From positions 771,424-835,423 of the forward strand of contig NZ_JAHBGB010000044.1 in assembly GCF_018390555.1 (NCBI RefSeq): a stretch of 64,000 nt of DNA, given 5' to 3'. This DNA is from Ancylobacter oerskovii. Its GTDB lineage: Bacteria > Pseudomonadota > Alphaproteobacteria > Rhizobiales > Xanthobacteraceae. Positions within the stretch are counted from its first letter, which is position 1. Every line of letters starts with the position of its first letter. The position numbers and the translations under genes were made by a program. The notes below the pieces were generated by a model, which was not told where the DNA came from, ran no database searches, and saw nothing but the letters and a program-made list of their open reading frames with translations. Below, in pieces: positions 36,148 through 46,791 of this stretch.

Positions 36148-38226
36148 ATGGCCAAGCTCATCGTCGACGACATCGAGGTCGAGGTCCCCGCCGAATACAC
36201 GCTGCTTCAGGCGTGCGAGGCGGCGGGTGCCGAGATTCCGCGCTTCTGCTTCCACGAGCGCCTGTCCATCGCCGGCAATTGCCGCATGTGCCTCGTTGAG
36301 GTGAAGGGTGGTCCGCCCAAGCCGCAGGCGAGCTGCGCCATGAGCGTGCGCGACCTGCGCCCCGGCCCGAACGGCGAGCCGCCGGTGGTGCTGACCAAGT
36401 CGCCCATGGTCAAGAAGGCCCGCGAAGGGGTGATGGAGTTCCTGCTCATCAACCACCCGCTGGATTGCCCGATCTGCGACCAGGGCGGCGAGTGCGACCT
36501 GCAGGACCAGGCCATGGCCTATGGCGTGGACACCTCCCGCTACGCGGAAAACAAGCGGGCGGTCGAGGACAAGTATATCGGCCCGCTGGTGAAGACCTCG
36601 ATGACGCGCTGCATCCAGTGCACGCGCTGCGTCCGCTTCACCACCGAGGTGGCCGGCGTCGCCGAGCTCGGCGCCATCGGCCGCGGCGAGGACATGGAGA
36701 TCACCACCTATCTCGAGGCGGCACTCTCCTCCGAATTGCAGGGCAATGTCGTCGACCTCTGCCCGGTCGGTGCGCTGACCCAGCGCCCTTATGCCTACCA
36801 CGCCCGTCCGTGGGAATTGGTGAAGACCGAATCCATCGACGTGATGGACGCGGTCGGCTCCAACATCCGCGTCGACACCCGCGGCCGCGAGGTGATGCGC
36901 GTCCTGCCGCGTCTCAACGAGGACGTGAACGAGGAGTGGATCTCCGACAAGACCCGCTACATCTGGGACGGCCTGAAGACCCAGCGCCTCGATCGCCCCT
37001 ATGTGCGCGTCGGCGGCAAGCTGCGTCCCGCCAGCTGGCCGGAGGCCTTCGCCGCCATCGCCGCCAAGGTGAAGGGCGTGTCCGGCAACCGCATCGGCGG
37101 CCTCGTCGGCGATCTTTCCTCGGTGGAGGAAGTGTTCGCGCTGAAGCAGCTGCTCGCGGCGCTCGGCTCGGCCAATATCGACGCCCGCCAGGACGGCGCG
37201 AAGCTCGATCCCTCGCTCGGCCGCGCTTCCTACCTGTTCAACGCCAGCATCGCCGGCATCGAGCAGGCAGACGCGCTGCTGATCGTCGGCGCCAATCCGC
37301 GCCTCGAGGCGAGCGTGCTCAATGCCCGCATCCGCAAGCGCTGGCTGGCCGGCAACTTCCCCATCGGGCTGATCGGCGACGCCGTCGACCTGACCTACAG
37401 CTATGACTATCTCGGCGCCGGCCCGGATACGCTGACCGATCTCGTCGGCAGCGGCACCTTCGCGGAGACGCTGAAGAACGCCAAGCACCCGCTGATCCTG
37501 GTCGGCCAGGGCGCGCTGGCGCGGCCGGACGGCGCGGCGGTGCTGGCTCTGGCGGCGCGGCTCGCCGTGTCGGTCGGGGCGGTGAAGGAAGGCTGGAACG
37601 GCTTCTCGGTGCTGCACACCGCGGCCTCCCGCGTGGGGGCGCTCGATGTCGGCGCCGTGCCGGGCGAGGGCGGCCTCGATGCCGTCGCCATGACCAATTC
37701 CGGCGGGGCCGACGTGATCTTCGCGCTCGGCGCCGATGAGATCGACATCGCCCCGGGCGCCTTCGTGGTCTATGTCGGCACCCATGGCGACCGTGGCGCG
37801 CATCGCGCCGACGTCATCCTGCCGGGTGCCGCCTATACCGAAAAGTCCGGCACCTATGTGAACACCGAGGGGCGGACGCAGATCGCCAACCGCGCGGCGT
37901 TCCCGCCGGGCGAGGCGCGCGAGGAATGGGCGATCCTGCGGGCGCTCTCCGACGTGCTCGGCAAGAAGCTGCCCTTCGACAGCCTCGGCCAGCTGCGCGC
38001 CGCGCTCTATGCCGCCCATCCGCACCTCGCCCGCATCGACCATGTCGAGGCGGCCGATCCGCAGGCGGTGATCGATCTCGCGGCGAAGGGCGGGGAGACG
38101 GCGAGCGCGCCGTTCCACGCGGCCGTGACCGAGTTCTATCTCACCAATCCGATCGCCCGCGCCTCCGCCGTGATGGCGGAATGCTCCGCGCTCGCCCAGA
38201 GCCGCCTCGCGGCGGCGGCCGAGTAA
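36148..38226 (+). CDS. nuoG: NADH-quinone oxidoreductase subunit G
   Basis: A 692-residue 75-kDa-type subunit. The N-terminal 2Fe-2S domain has CRMCLVEV and the upstream RFCFHER. The block [15 protein letters not shown] and the preceding His-containing region bind N5 and N4, together with [10 protein letters not shown]. From about residue 220 there is a molybdopterin-oxidoreductase-like domain without a cofactor (inactive relic). The late segment [20 protein letters not shown] is family-typical. It passes electrons from NuoF to NuoI. The ATG is 9 bases after nuoF. Confidence 0.97.
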   Translation: MAKLIVDDIEVEVPAEYTLLQACEAAGAEIPRFCFHERLSIAGNCRMCLVEVKGGPPKPQASCAMSVRDLRPGPNGEPPVVLTKSPMVKKAREGVMEFLLINHPLDCPICDQGGECDLQDQAMAYGVDTSRYAENKRAVEDKYIGPLVKTSMTRCIQCTRCVRFTTEVAGVAELGAIGRGEDMEITTYLEAALSSELQGNVVDLCPVGALTQRPYAYHARPWELVKTESIDVMDAVGSNIRVDTRGREVMRVLPRLNEDVNEEWISDKTRYIWDGLKTQRLDRPYVRVGGKLRPASWPEAFAAIAAKVKGVSGNRIGGLVGDLSSVEEVFALKQLLAALGSANIDARQDGAKLDPSLGRASYLFNASIAGIEQADALLIVGANPRLEASVLNARIRKRWLAGNFPIGLIGDAVDLTYSYDYLGAGPDTLTDLVGSGTFAETLKNAKHPLILVGQGALARPDGAAVLALAARLAVSVGAVKEGWNGFSVLHTAASRVGALDVGAVPGEGGLDAVAMTNSGGADVIFALGADEIDIAPGAFVVYVGTHGDRGAHRADVILPGAAYTEKSGTYVNTEGRTQIANRAAFPPGEAREEWAILRALSDVLGKKLPFDSLGQLRAALYAAHPHLARIDHVEAADPQAVIDLAAKGGETASAPFHAAVTEFYLTNPIARASAVMAECSALAQSRLAAAAE

Positions 38227-38238
38227 GGGGAGGGGAGC

Positions 38239-39285
38239 ATGACCGAGACCGTGACCACCACCTGGTTCGACACCCTCATCCACGTCCTGATCATCGTCGC
38301 CCAGAGCCTCGGGCTCCTGGTCGGCCTCCTGATCATCGTCGCCTATGTGCTGCTCGCCGACCGCAAGATCTGGGCGGCGGTGCAGCTGCGGCGCGGCCCG
38401 AACGTCGTCGGCCCCTTCGGCCTGTTCCAGTCCTTCGCCGACCTGATCAAGTTCGTGCTGAAGGAGCCGGTGGTGCCGGACGGGTCCAACAAGGGCCTGT
38501 TCCTGCTGGCGCCCTTCGTCACCTGTCTGCTGGCGCTGGCCGCCTGGGCGGTGATCCCGATCAGCGACGGCTGGATGGTCGCCGACATCAATGTCGGCGT
38601 GCTCTACATCTTCGCCATCTCCTCGCTCGGCATCTACGGCGTGATCATGGCCGGCTGGGCCTCGAACTCGAAGTACCCCTTCCTGTCGGCGCTGCGCGCG
38701 GCGGCGCAGATGGTGTCCTACGAGGTGTCGATCGGCTTCGTCATCGTCACGGTGCTGATGTGCGCCGGCTCGCTGAACCTGTCGGCCATCGTCGAGGCGC
38801 AGAACGGCCCGCTCGGCATGTTCCAGTGGTACTGGCTGCCGCTGTTCCCGATGTTCGTGATCTTCTTCATCTCGGCGCTGGCCGAGACCAACCGCCCGCC
38901 CTTCGATCTCGGCGAGGCGGAATCCGAGCTCGTGGCCGGCTTCATGGTGGAATACGGTTCGACGCCCTACATGATGTTCATGCTGGGTGAGTACGTGGCG
39001 ATCATGACCATGTGCGCGCTGACCGCGATCCTGTTCATGGGCGGCTGGCTGCCTCCCTTCCCGATCGCACCCTTCACCTGGGTGCCGGGGATCGTGTGGT
39101 TCCTGCTCAAGGTCCTGCTCGTCTTCTTCATGTTCGCCATGGTGAAGGCCATGGTGCCGCGCTACCGCTACGACCAGCTGATGCGCCTGGGCTGGAAGGT
39201 GTTCCTGCCGATCTCGCTGGTGATGGTGGTCGTGGTGGCGTCGGTGCTGCACTTCACCGGGCTCGCGCCGGGTGCCGGAGGCTGA
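38239..39285 (+). CDS. nuoH: NADH-quinone oxidoreductase subunit H
   Basis: A 348-residue, eight-helix membrane subunit that forms the quinone channel and links to the proton pumps. Family blocks are [20 protein letters not shown] and [20 protein letters not shown], with conserved charged residues of the E-channel. The ATG has GGGGAG upstream. Directly after its stop (one base later) begins an extra small membrane protein gene before nuoI. Confidence 0.97.
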   Translation: MTETVTTTWFDTLIHVLIIVAQSLGLLVGLLIIVAYVLLADRKIWAAVQLRRGPNVVGPFGLFQSFADLIKFVLKEPVVPDGSNKGLFLLAPFVTCLLALAAWAVIPISDGWMVADINVGVLYIFAISSLGIYGVIMAGWASNSKYPFLSALRAAAQMVSYEVSIGFVIVTVLMCAGSLNLSAIVEAQNGPLGMFQWYWLPLFPMFVIFFISALAETNRPPFDLGEAESELVAGFMVEYGSTPYMMFMLGEYVAIMTMCALTAILFMGGWLPPFPIAPFTWVPGIVWFLLKVLLVFFMFAMVKAMVPRYRYDQLMRLGWKVFLPISLVMVVVVASVLHFTGLAPGAGG

Positions 39286-39286
39286 G

Positions 39287-39550
39287 ATGAACGACATAGC
39301 CATGGCGGGGATGTTCGAGGCCTCCGCCGTTGCCTGGATGGGGGCGCTGGTGGGCCTCGCCATCGGTGCCGCGGAATGGTTCGTCCTGCCGCGGCTGATG
39401 GAGACGTCGATCCGCGGGTCCCGCGAGGGCCGCAAGCTGAGCAAGGATCAGCTCGAAGGCGTGATTTCCTGGTGGAAGACGGTGATCCGCGTCTTCGCCG
39501 TTTCGATGCCGCTGGTGGGCTTCGGCCTTGCCGCGGCGATGGCCGATTGA
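39287..39550 (+). CDS. small two-helix membrane protein inside the nuo operon
   Basis: An 87-residue protein starting [20 protein letters not shown] with GGAGG five bases before the ATG. Two predicted helices: about 13-36 ([20 protein letters not shown]) and 67-85 ([20 protein letters not shown]). A basic, hydrophilic loop ([16 protein letters not shown]) lies between them, giving a hairpin topology. It is tightly packed between nuoH (1 base) and nuoI (10 bases), where the standard operon has nothing, so it should be made in step with complex I. No family is recognised; an accessory or assembly role is inferred from position only. Confidence 0.85.
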   Translation: MNDIAMAGMFEASAVAWMGALVGLAIGAAEWFVLPRLMETSIRGSREGRKLSKDQLEGVISWWKTVIRVFAVSMPLVGFGLAAAMAD

Positions 39551-39560
39551 GGAGAGCGAC

Positions 39561-40049
39561 ATGAGATTGGACCTGGCGGCGCGCCAGCTGCTGCTCACCG
39601 AGTTCGTCTCGGCGTTCTTCCTGGCGATGCGTTACTTCTTCAAGCCGAAGGCGACGCTGAACTATCCCTTCGAGAAGGGGCCGGTGTCGCCGCGCTTCCG
39701 CGGCGAGCACGCGCTGCGCCGCTACCCGAACGGGGAAGAGCGCTGCATCGCCTGCAAGCTGTGCGAGGCGATCTGCCCGGCGCAGGCCATCACCATCGAG
39801 GCCGGCCCGCGCCGCAACGACGGCACGCGCCGCACCACGCGTTACGACATCGACATGGTGAAGTGCATCTATTGCGGCTTCTGCCAGGAAGCCTGCCCGG
39901 TGGATGCCATCGTCGAGGGGCCGAACTTCGAGTTCGCCACCGAGACGCGCGAGGAACTCTACTACGACAAGGCCAAGCTGCTCGCGAACGGCGACCGCTG
40001 GGAACGCGAGATCGCTCGCAACATGGCGCTCGACGCGCCGTATCGCTGA
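39561..40049 (+). CDS. nuoI: NADH-quinone oxidoreductase subunit I
   Basis: A 162-residue ferredoxin-like TYKY subunit with two 4Fe-4S clusters (N6a, N6b): [12 protein letters not shown] and [12 protein letters not shown]. The N-terminal amphipathic helix ([20 protein letters not shown]) docks on the membrane arm. ATG 39561 follows GAGGAG. The 91-base gap to nuoJ is the largest in this half of the operon and contains a 24-codon mini-frame (40070-40144). Confidence 0.97.
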   Translation: MRLDLAARQLLLTEFVSAFFLAMRYFFKPKATLNYPFEKGPVSPRFRGEHALRRYPNGEERCIACKLCEAICPAQAITIEAGPRRNDGTRRTTRYDIDMVKCIYCGFCQEACPVDAIVEGPNFEFATETREELYYDKAKLLANGDRWEREIARNMALDAPYR

Positions 40050-40140
40050 GCGGCAGGGAAGACGGGGTAATGAACGTGACGGGAATAGGCGCTAACGCGG
40101 CCGCCGGGCGCGCAGCCGGATCCAAGGGGGAGTGCCGGGC

Positions 40141-40746
40141 ATGAGCCTTGCCGCGCTGTTCTTCTATCTCTTCGCCGGTGTGGCGGTGGCCTCGGCCTTC
40201 ATGGTCATCGCCTCGCGCAATCCGGTGCATTCGGTGCTGTTCCTGATCCTCGCCTTCGTCAACGCGGCGGGGCTGTTCATCCTGATCGGCGCCGAATACC
40301 TCGCCATGCTGCTGGTGGTCGTCTATGTCGGCGCCGTGGCGGTGCTGTTCCTGTTCGTGGTGATGATGCTCGACGTCGACTTCGTCGAGCTGCGCCAGGG
40401 CTTCCTGCAGTACCTGCCGGTCGGCGTGCTGATCGGGCTGGTCTTCCTCGCCGAGCTGGTGCTGGTGTTCGGCTCCTGGACCTTCGGCCAGGGCGTGACC
40501 GGCGCGGTGGCGGCGGCGCCGTCCGACGTCACCAACGCGGTGCAGATCGGCCGGGTGCTCTACACCGACTATGTGTATTTCTTCCAGGCGGCGGCGATGA
40601 TCCTGCTGGTGGCGATGATCGGTGCCATCGTGCTGACCCTGCGCCACAAGCCGAACGTCAAGCGCCAGAGCATTCCGGTGCAGAACGCGCGCACCAAGCA
40701 AATGGCGATGGACGTCGTCAAGGTGCCGTCGGGCAAGGGGCTCTGA
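40141..40746 (+). CDS. nuoJ: NADH-quinone oxidoreductase subunit J
   Basis: A 201-residue, five-helix membrane subunit. The signature block ILAFVNAAGLFILIGAEYLA then MLLVVVYVGAVAVLFLFVVM (with the pi-bulge helix) is clear. ATG 40141 has GGGGGAG nine bases upstream; GTG 40132 in frame is less likely. Its start overlaps the stop of a 24-codon mini-frame as ATGA. nuoK follows after 3 bases. Confidence 0.96.
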   Translation: MSLAALFFYLFAGVAVASAFMVIASRNPVHSVLFLILAFVNAAGLFILIGAEYLAMLLVVVYVGAVAVLFLFVVMMLDVDFVELRQGFLQYLPVGVLIGLVFLAELVLVFGSWTFGQGVTGAVAAAPSDVTNAVQIGRVLYTDYVYFFQAAAMILLVAMIGAIVLTLRHKPNVKRQSIPVQNARTKQMAMDVVKVPSGKGL

Positions 40747-40749
40747 GCC

Positions 40750-41058
40750 ATGGTCATCGGTCTCTCACACTACCTGACCGTGGCAGCGATCCTGTTCACG
40801 CTGGGGACGCTCGGCATCTTCCTCAACCGGAAGAACGTCATCGTCATCCTGATGTCGGTCGAGCTCATCCTGCTGGCGGTGAACATCAATTTCGTCGCCT
40901 TCTCGGTATTCCTCGGCAACATCACCGGGCAGATCTTCGCGCTGTTCGTGCTCACCGTGGCCGCCGCCGAGGCGGCCATCGGCCTCGCCATCCTCGTGGT
41001 GTTCTTCCGCAATCGCGGTTCGATCGCCGTCGAAGACATCAACACGATGAAGGGTTGA
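40750..41058 (+). CDS. nuoK: NADH-quinone oxidoreductase subunit K
   Basis: A 102-residue, three-helix membrane subunit (MrpC-like). Conserved membrane Glu residues are in the segments [18 protein letters not shown] and [20 protein letters not shown], part of the proton path. Length and motif match the family exactly. It lies between nuoJ (3 bases) and nuoL (13 bases). Confidence 0.97.
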   Translation: MVIGLSHYLTVAAILFTLGTLGIFLNRKNVIVILMSVELILLAVNINFVAFSVFLGNITGQIFALFVLTVAAAEAAIGLAILVVFFRNRGSIAVEDINTMKG

Positions 41059-41071
41059 GGGAGACCCGGGC

Positions 41072-43000
41072 ATGTATCAGGCGATCGTCTTCCTCCCGCT
41101 CGCGGGCTTCCTGATCGCGGGGCTGTTCGGCCGCGCCATCGGCGCACGCGCCTCCGAGCTCATCACCACCGGCCTGCTGTTCATCTCGGCGCTGTTCGCG
41201 TGGATCGTGTTTTTCGAGACCGCCTTCGGCCACGGCGGCGGCACCTCGGAGATCTTCACCTGGATCGCCTCCGGCGGTCTCGACGTGAAGTGGGCGCTGC
41301 GCGTCGACACGCTCACCGCGGTGATGCTCATCCTCGTCACCACCGTGTCCTCGCTCGTGCACCTGTACTCCATCGGGTACATGCACGAGGATCCGAGCCG
41401 GCCGCGCTTCTTCGCCTATCTGTCGCTGTTCACCTTCGCCATGCTGATGCTGGTGACGGCGGACAACCTCGTCCAGCTGTTCTTCGGCTGGGAGGGCGTG
41501 GGTCTCGCCTCCTACCTGCTGATCGGCTTCTGGTACGACAAGCCGTCGGCCTGCGCGGCGGCGATGAAGGCCTTCATCGTCAACCGCGTCGGCGACTTCG
41601 GCTTCGCGCTCGGCATCTTCGCCGTGTTCATGATGACCGGCTCGATCGGCTTCGAGCAGGTCTTCGCGGCCGCGCCGTCGCTGATGGACAAGACCATCCA
41701 CTTCATCGGCATCGACTGGCACGCCCCGACCATCATCTGCCTGCTGCTGTTCGTCGGCGCCATGGGCAAGTCGGCGCAGCTCGGCCTGCACACCTGGCTG
41801 CCGGACGCGATGGAGGGCCCGACCCCGGTGTCGGCGCTCATCCATGCCGCCACCATGGTGACGGCCGGCGTGTTCATGGTCGCCCGCCTGTCGCCGCTGT
41901 TCGAGCTGTCGCAAACCGCTCTCAACGTGGTGATGTTCTTCGGCGCCTCCACCGCGATCTTCGCGGCGACAGTCGGCTGCGTGCAGAACGACATCAAGCG
42001 CGTCATCGCCTACTCAACCTGCTCGCAGCTCGGCTACATGTTCACCGCGCTCGGCGCCGGCGCCTATTCGGTCGGCGTGTTCCACCTGCTGACGCACGGC
42101 TTCTTCAAGGCGCTGCTGTTCCTCGCCGCCGGCTCGGTCATCCATGCGATGCATCACGAGCAGGACATGCGGCACATGGGCGGCCTGTGGCGGAAGATCC
42201 CGTTCACCTACGCCACCATGCTGATCGGCGGCCTCGCCCTGACCGGCTTCCCGTTCACCGCCGGCTATTTCTCCAAGGACGCGATCATCGAGACCGCGTT
42301 CATGAGCCACAGCCCGTTCCACACCTATGCCTTCGTGATGACGGTGGCGGCGGCGGCGCTGACCTCGTTCTACACCTGGCGGCAGATGTTCATGACCTTC
42401 CACGGTCATCCGCACGATCATCACCACTACGAGCATGCGCATGAATCGCCGCTGACCATGCTGATCCCGCTCGGGGTGCTCTCCATCGGCGCGCTCTTCG
42501 CCGGCATGATCCTCTACCCGTACTTCGTCGGGCACGACGTGGAGCACTTCTTCCGCGAGGCCATCTTCATGGGGCCGGACAACAAGATCCTGGAGGAGAT
42601 CCACCACATCCCGGCCTGGGCCAAGTGGTCGCCGACGGTGATGATGGTGCTCGGTTTCGTGGTCGCCTACTGGATGTACATCGTCAATCCGGCGGTGCCG
42701 AAGGGGCTCGCCCGGCGCAACGACGTGCTGTACCGCTTCCTGCTCAACAAGTGGTACTTCGACGAGATCTACGACTTCCTGTTCGTGCGTCCGACCATGT
42801 GGCTCGGCCGGTTCCTGTGGAAGCAGGGTGACGGGCGCGTCATCGACGGCTGGGGCCCGAACGGCGTCTCCGCCCGGGTGATCGACGTCACCAACCGCGT
42901 CGTGCGGCTGCAGACCGGCTATCTCTACCACTACGCGTTCGTGATGCTGGTCGGCGTTGCCGCCCTGATCACCTGGTTCATGTTCGGGGGGGCGCACTGA
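41072..43000 (+). CDS. nuoL: NADH-quinone oxidoreductase subunit L
   Basis: A 642-residue antiporter-like proton-pumping subunit with about 16 helices and the long lateral helix at the C-terminus. Motifs include [20 protein letters not shown] (key Glu), [20 protein letters not shown] (Lys/His pump region follows) and [21 protein letters not shown] His-rich loop ([15 protein letters not shown], about residue 450) sits between late helices and is common in the order. The stop TGA shares its last base with the nuoM ATG. Confidence 0.97.
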   Translation: MYQAIVFLPLAGFLIAGLFGRAIGARASELITTGLLFISALFAWIVFFETAFGHGGGTSEIFTWIASGGLDVKWALRVDTLTAVMLILVTTVSSLVHLYSIGYMHEDPSRPRFFAYLSLFTFAMLMLVTADNLVQLFFGWEGVGLASYLLIGFWYDKPSACAAAMKAFIVNRVGDFGFALGIFAVFMMTGSIGFEQVFAAAPSLMDKTIHFIGIDWHAPTIICLLLFVGAMGKSAQLGLHTWLPDAMEGPTPVSALIHAATMVTAGVFMVARLSPLFELSQTALNVVMFFGASTAIFAATVGCVQNDIKRVIAYSTCSQLGYMFTALGAGAYSVGVFHLLTHGFFKALLFLAAGSVIHAMHHEQDMRHMGGLWRKIPFTYATMLIGGLALTGFPFTAGYFSKDAIIETAFMSHSPFHTYAFVMTVAAAALTSFYTWRQMFMTFHGHPHDHHHYEHAHESPLTMLIPLGVLSIGALFAGMILYPYFVGHDVEHFFREAIFMGPDNKILEEIHHIPAWAKWSPTVMMVLGFVVAYWMYIVNPAVPKGLARRNDVLYRFLLNKWYFDEIYDFLFVRPTMWLGRFLWKQGDGRVIDGWGPNGVSARVIDVTNRVVRLQTGYLYHYAFVMLVGVAALITWFMFGGAH

Positions 43001-44514
43001 TGTACGACTGGCCCATTCTTTCGGTCGTCACCTTCCTCCCGGTCGTCGGCGCGCTGCTGATCGTGCTGATGATCCGCGGCGACGACGAGGTGGCGCAGCG
43101 CAACGCCCGCTGGGTGGCGCTGTGGGCGACCCTCGTCACCTTCCTGATCTCGCTGCTGCTGCTGTTCGGCTTCGATCCGGCGAACACCGACTTCCAGTTC
43201 CAGGAAAACCGCGCCTGGCTGGGCGACATCGCCGCCTACCGCATGGGCATCGACGGCATCTCCATGCCGTTCGTGGTGCTCACCACGCTGCTGATGCCGA
43301 TGTGCATCCTGGCGAGCTGGGAATCGATCCACTCCCGCGTCAAGGAGTACATGATCTGCTTCCTGGTGCTCGAGACGCTGATGATCGGCACCTTCTCGGC
43401 GCTGGACCTGCTGCAGTTCTACATCTTCTTCGAAGGCGGCCTGATCCCGATGTTCCTCATCATCGGCATCTGGGGCGGCAAGCGGCGCATCTACGCCACC
43501 TTCAAGTTCTTCCTCTACACGCTCGCCGGTTCGGTGCTGATGATGCTTGCCATCATGGCGATGTACTGGCAGGCCGGCACCACCGACATCCGCGTGCTGC
43601 TCACCCACGCCTTTCCGCCAGGCATGCAGATCTGGCTGTGGCTAGCCTTCTTCGCCTCCTTCGCGGTGAAGATGCCGATGTGGCCGGTGCATACCTGGCT
43701 GCCGGACGCCCATGTGGAGGCGCCGACCGCCGGTTCGGTCATCCTGGCCGGCATCCTCTTGAAGATGGGCGGCTACGGCTTCCTGCGCTTCAGCCTGCCG
43801 ATGTTCCCGGACGCGTCGCTCTATTTCGCGCCGCTGGTCTACACGCTCTCCGTCGTCGCCATCATCTACACCTCGCTGGTGGCGCTGATGCAGGAGGACA
43901 TCAAGAAGCTCATCGCCTACTCCTCGGTGGCGCATATGGGCTTCGTGACCATGGGCATCTTCACCATGACCCAGGAGGGCATCCAGGGCGCGGTGTTCCA
44001 GATGGTGAGCCACGGCTTCGTCTCGGGCGCGCTGTTCCTGTGCGTCGGCGTGGTCTATGACCGCATGCACACCCGCGAGATCGCCGCCTATGGCGGCCTC
44101 GTGCACCGCATGCCGGTCTATGCGACCTTCTTCATGGTGTTCACCATGGCCAATGTCGGCCTGCCCGGCACCTCCGGCTTCATCGGCGAGTTCCTGACCA
44201 TGCTGGCGGCGTTCGGCCGCAACAGCTGGGTGGCCTTCTTCGCCGCCACCGGCGTCATCTTCTCGGCGGCCTATGCGCTCTGGCTCTACCGGCGCGTGAT
44301 CTTCGGGCCGCTGGAGAAGGAGAGTCTGAAGGACATCCTCGACGTGAACCGTCGGGAACTGGCCTCGCTGGTGCCGCTGCTGTTCTTCACCATCCTGTTC
44401 GGCGTCTGGCCGGGACCGATCCTGGAGGCGTGCAACGTCGCCGTGCAGGCGATCGTGGCCCGCGCCGACCTGGCTGCCGGCGCCGCCAAGGCCGCCGCCC
44501 TGGCCCTGCACTGA
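43000..44514 (+). CDS. nuoM: NADH-quinone oxidoreductase subunit M
   Basis: A 504-residue antiporter-like subunit with about 14 helices. Pump motifs are [20 protein letters not shown] (key Glu), [20 protein letters not shown] and [20 protein letters not shown]. The start overlaps nuoL by one base, giving strict coupling. The 45-base gap to nuoN contains an eight-codon mini-frame that ends as ATGA on the nuoN start, probably by chance. Confidence 0.97.
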   Translation: MYDWPILSVVTFLPVVGALLIVLMIRGDDEVAQRNARWVALWATLVTFLISLLLLFGFDPANTDFQFQENRAWLGDIAAYRMGIDGISMPFVVLTTLLMPMCILASWESIHSRVKEYMICFLVLETLMIGTFSALDLLQFYIFFEGGLIPMFLIIGIWGGKRRIYATFKFFLYTLAGSVLMMLAIMAMYWQAGTTDIRVLLTHAFPPGMQIWLWLAFFASFAVKMPMWPVHTWLPDAHVEAPTAGSVILAGILLKMGGYGFLRFSLPMFPDASLYFAPLVYTLSVVAIIYTSLVALMQEDIKKLIAYSSVAHMGFVTMGIFTMTQEGIQGAVFQMVSHGFVSGALFLCVGVVYDRMHTREIAAYGGLVHRMPVYATFFMVFTMANVGLPGTSGFIGEFLTMLAAFGRNSWVAFFAATGVIFSAAYALWLYRRVIFGPLEKESLKDILDVNRRELASLVPLLFFTILFGVWPGPILEACNVAVQAIVARADLAAGAAKAAALALH

Positions 44515-44559
44515 GGGGGCTGCCTTGAATAGACCCATGATGCTTGCGGAGCCTGCCCG

Positions 44560-45990
44560 ATGACCTTCTCCCTCGCCGCGCTCGGCCCCGCGCTTCCCGA
44601 GATCCTGCTGGCCGTGGCCGCGCTGTTCCTGGTGCTCTACGGCGCCATCGTCGGTGCGAAGTCGGTGGATACGGTGAACGGCCTCGCCCTGGCGGTGCTG
44701 TTCGCCGCCCTGGTGCTGGTGCTGCTCGGCCCGTCGGAGCCGGCGGTGCTGTTCGGCGGCTCGTTCCAGGTCGATGCCTATGGCCGTTTCCTCAAGGTGC
44801 TGACCCTGCTCGGCTCCGGCGGCGCGCTCGCCATGTCGGTGGACTGGCTGAAGGTCGAGAAGCAGAGCCGTTTCGAATTCGCGGTGCTCATCCTGCTCTC
44901 GACGCTCGGCATGATGATGCTGATCTCGGCCGGGGACCTCATCGCCCTCTATATGGGCCTCGAGCTGATGAGCCTGTCGCTCTACGTCATCGCTGCCAAC
45001 AACCGGGATTCGGTGCGCTCCACCGAGGCGGGCCTGAAGTATTTCGTGCTCGGCGCGCTGTCCTCCGGCATGCTGCTCTACGGCGCCTCGCTGATCTACG
45101 GCTTCACCGGCTCGGTGAACTTCGCCCGGATCGCCGAGGCCGCCCATGAGCCGACGCTCGGCCTGATCTTCGGCATCGTGTTCATGTTCGCCGGCCTCGC
45201 CTTCAAGGTGTCGGCGGTGCCGTTCCACATGTGGACGCCGGACGTCTATGAAGGCGCGCCCACCCCGGTCACCGCCTTCTTCGGCGCGGCGCCGAAGGTG
45301 GCGGCCATCGCGGTGTTCGTGCGCTTCTCCATGGAGGCGCTGCCCAACGTCACCCATCAGTGGCAGCAGATCGTCGTCTTCATCTCGCTGGCCTCGATGG
45401 TGCTCGGCGCCTTCGCCGCCATCGGCCAGAAGAACCTCAAGCGCCTGATGGCCTATTCCTCGATCGGCCATATGGGCTATGCGCTGGTCGGCCTCGCCGC
45501 CGGCACCGAGGAAGGCGTGCGCGGCGTGCTGGTCTACATGACCATCTACATGGCGATGACGCTCGGCACCTTCGCCTGCATCCTGTCCATGCGCCGCAAG
45601 GACGGCATGGTGGAGAACTACGAGGACCTCGCCGGCCTCGCCCGCACCAGCCCGGTGAAGGCCTTCATGCTGGCGGCGCTGATGTTCTCGCTGGCCGGCA
45701 TCCCGCCGCTCGCCGGCTTCCTCGCCAAGTACTATGTCTTCCTGGCGGCGATCCAGGCCGGGCTCTACACCCTCGCGGTGGTCGGCGTGCTGGCGAGCGT
45801 GGTGGGCGCCTTCTATTATCTGCGCATCGTCAAGGTGATGTATTTCGACGAGCCGGCGACTCCCTTCGAGCCGATGCCGGTGGAACTCAAGGCGGTGCTG
45901 GCGGTCTCCGGCCTGTTCACGCTGCTGCTCTTCGTCTATCCGGCACCGCTGCTGGCGGCAGCGGGAGTGGCGGCGAGGGCGCTCTTCTGA
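44560..45990 (+). CDS. nuoN: NADH-quinone oxidoreductase subunit N
   Basis: A 476-residue antiporter-like subunit. Motifs are [20 protein letters not shown] (key Glu), [20 protein letters not shown] and [24 protein letters not shown] lies eight bases before the ATG. It completes the 14-subunit set; birA follows 2 bases after the stop, so the complex I transcript probably continues into the biotin ligase and RNase J genes, an arrangement common in this lineage. Confidence 0.97.
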   Translation: MTFSLAALGPALPEILLAVAALFLVLYGAIVGAKSVDTVNGLALAVLFAALVLVLLGPSEPAVLFGGSFQVDAYGRFLKVLTLLGSGGALAMSVDWLKVEKQSRFEFAVLILLSTLGMMMLISAGDLIALYMGLELMSLSLYVIAANNRDSVRSTEAGLKYFVLGALSSGMLLYGASLIYGFTGSVNFARIAEAAHEPTLGLIFGIVFMFAGLAFKVSAVPFHMWTPDVYEGAPTPVTAFFGAAPKVAAIAVFVRFSMEALPNVTHQWQQIVVFISLASMVLGAFAAIGQKNLKRLMAYSSIGHMGYALVGLAAGTEEGVRGVLVYMTIYMAMTLGTFACILSMRRKDGMVENYEDLAGLARTSPVKAFMLAALMFSLAGIPPLAGFLAKYYVFLAAIQAGLYTLAVVGVLASVVGAFYYLRIVKVMYFDEPATPFEPMPVELKAVLAVSGLFTLLLFVYPAPLLAAAGVAARALF

Positions 45991-45992
45991 GA

Positions 45993-46769
45993 ATGGCCGC
46001 AGACAGAGCCGCCACACCGATCATCCGCTTCGACGAGATCGGGTCCACGAACCAGGAGGCGCTGGCCCGGGCAACCGGTGCCAGCGCCGGTTCCGTTCTG
46101 GCGCCCTGCTGGTTCGTGGCCACGCGCCAGACCGCGGGTCGCGGCCGGCGCGGGCGCCCCTGGGACTCGCGGCCGGGCAATCTCTACGCCTCGCTGCTGC
46201 TGGTGGACCCGGCGTCGCCCGACCGCCAGCCGGAGCTTTGCTTCGTGGCCGCGCTGGCGCTTTATGACGCGGTAAGGGCGGTTACCGGCATCGATCCCTT
46301 GCGTATCGGCGTGAAATGGCCGAACGACGTGCTGATCGACGGCGGGAAGCTCGCCGGCATCCTGCTGGAAGGCGCGGTGCTGGCGGATGGGCGCGGCGCC
46401 ACGGTGATCGGCTTCGGCGTCAACTGCGCCCGCAGCCCCGAGGACACGCCCTATCCGACGACGAGCCTGACGGGTAGCGGCTTTCCGACCGCGCCCGAAT
46501 CCCTGCTGGTGGCGCTGGACGCCGCCATGCGGGATCGTCTGGCGCAGTGGGAGCGCGGCGAAGGCTTCACGCGCACGCGGGAGGCCTGGCTGCGCTGCGC
46601 GATCGGCCTCGGGCGCGGGGTGACGGTGCGGCTGCAGGGGCGCGAGACGGAAGGCATATTCGAGGCGCTGGATTTCTCCGGCGCGCTGGTTCTGCGTCGC
46701 CCGGACGGCGTACGCGAGACGATCCGCGCCGGTGACGTGTTCCCGTCCTCGGCGGGGCATCGGGCATAG
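45993..46769 (+). CDS. birA: biotin--[acetyl-CoA-carboxylase] ligase, no DNA-binding domain
   Basis: A 258-residue biotin protein ligase. The biotin-AMP loop is AGRGRRGRPWDSRPGNLYAS, and KWPNDVLIDGGKLAGILLEG is the second active-site block. A small C-terminal SH3-like domain follows. There is no N-terminal winged helix, so unlike E. coli BirA it cannot repress bio genes and should act only as ligase, loading biotin on carboxylases. It starts two bases after nuoN. Confidence 0.95.
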   Translation: MAADRAATPIIRFDEIGSTNQEALARATGASAGSVLAPCWFVATRQTAGRGRRGRPWDSRPGNLYASLLLVDPASPDRQPELCFVAALALYDAVRAVTGIDPLRIGVKWPNDVLIDGGKLAGILLEGAVLADGRGATVIGFGVNCARSPEDTPYPTTSLTGSGFPTAPESLLVALDAAMRDRLAQWERGEGFTRTREAWLRCAIGLGRGVTVRLQGRETEGIFEALDFSGALVLRRPDGVRETIRAGDVFPSSAGHRA

Positions 46770-46791
46770 ACGGGCGATGAAAGGGAGTTGA

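Noticed and set aside
34537..39444. A 1635-codon minus-strand frame across nuoE to nuoI
   Set aside because: It is the mirror of the nuo genes (codon-position artefact). It is rich in His/Asp/Arg/Gly with no domain, and every overlapped plus-strand gene has diagnostic complex I motifs.
44537..44563. Eight-codon frame ending on the nuoN start (ATGA)
   Set aside because: Too short to judge, and nuoN has its own GGAG site inside it; such overlaps arise by chance.
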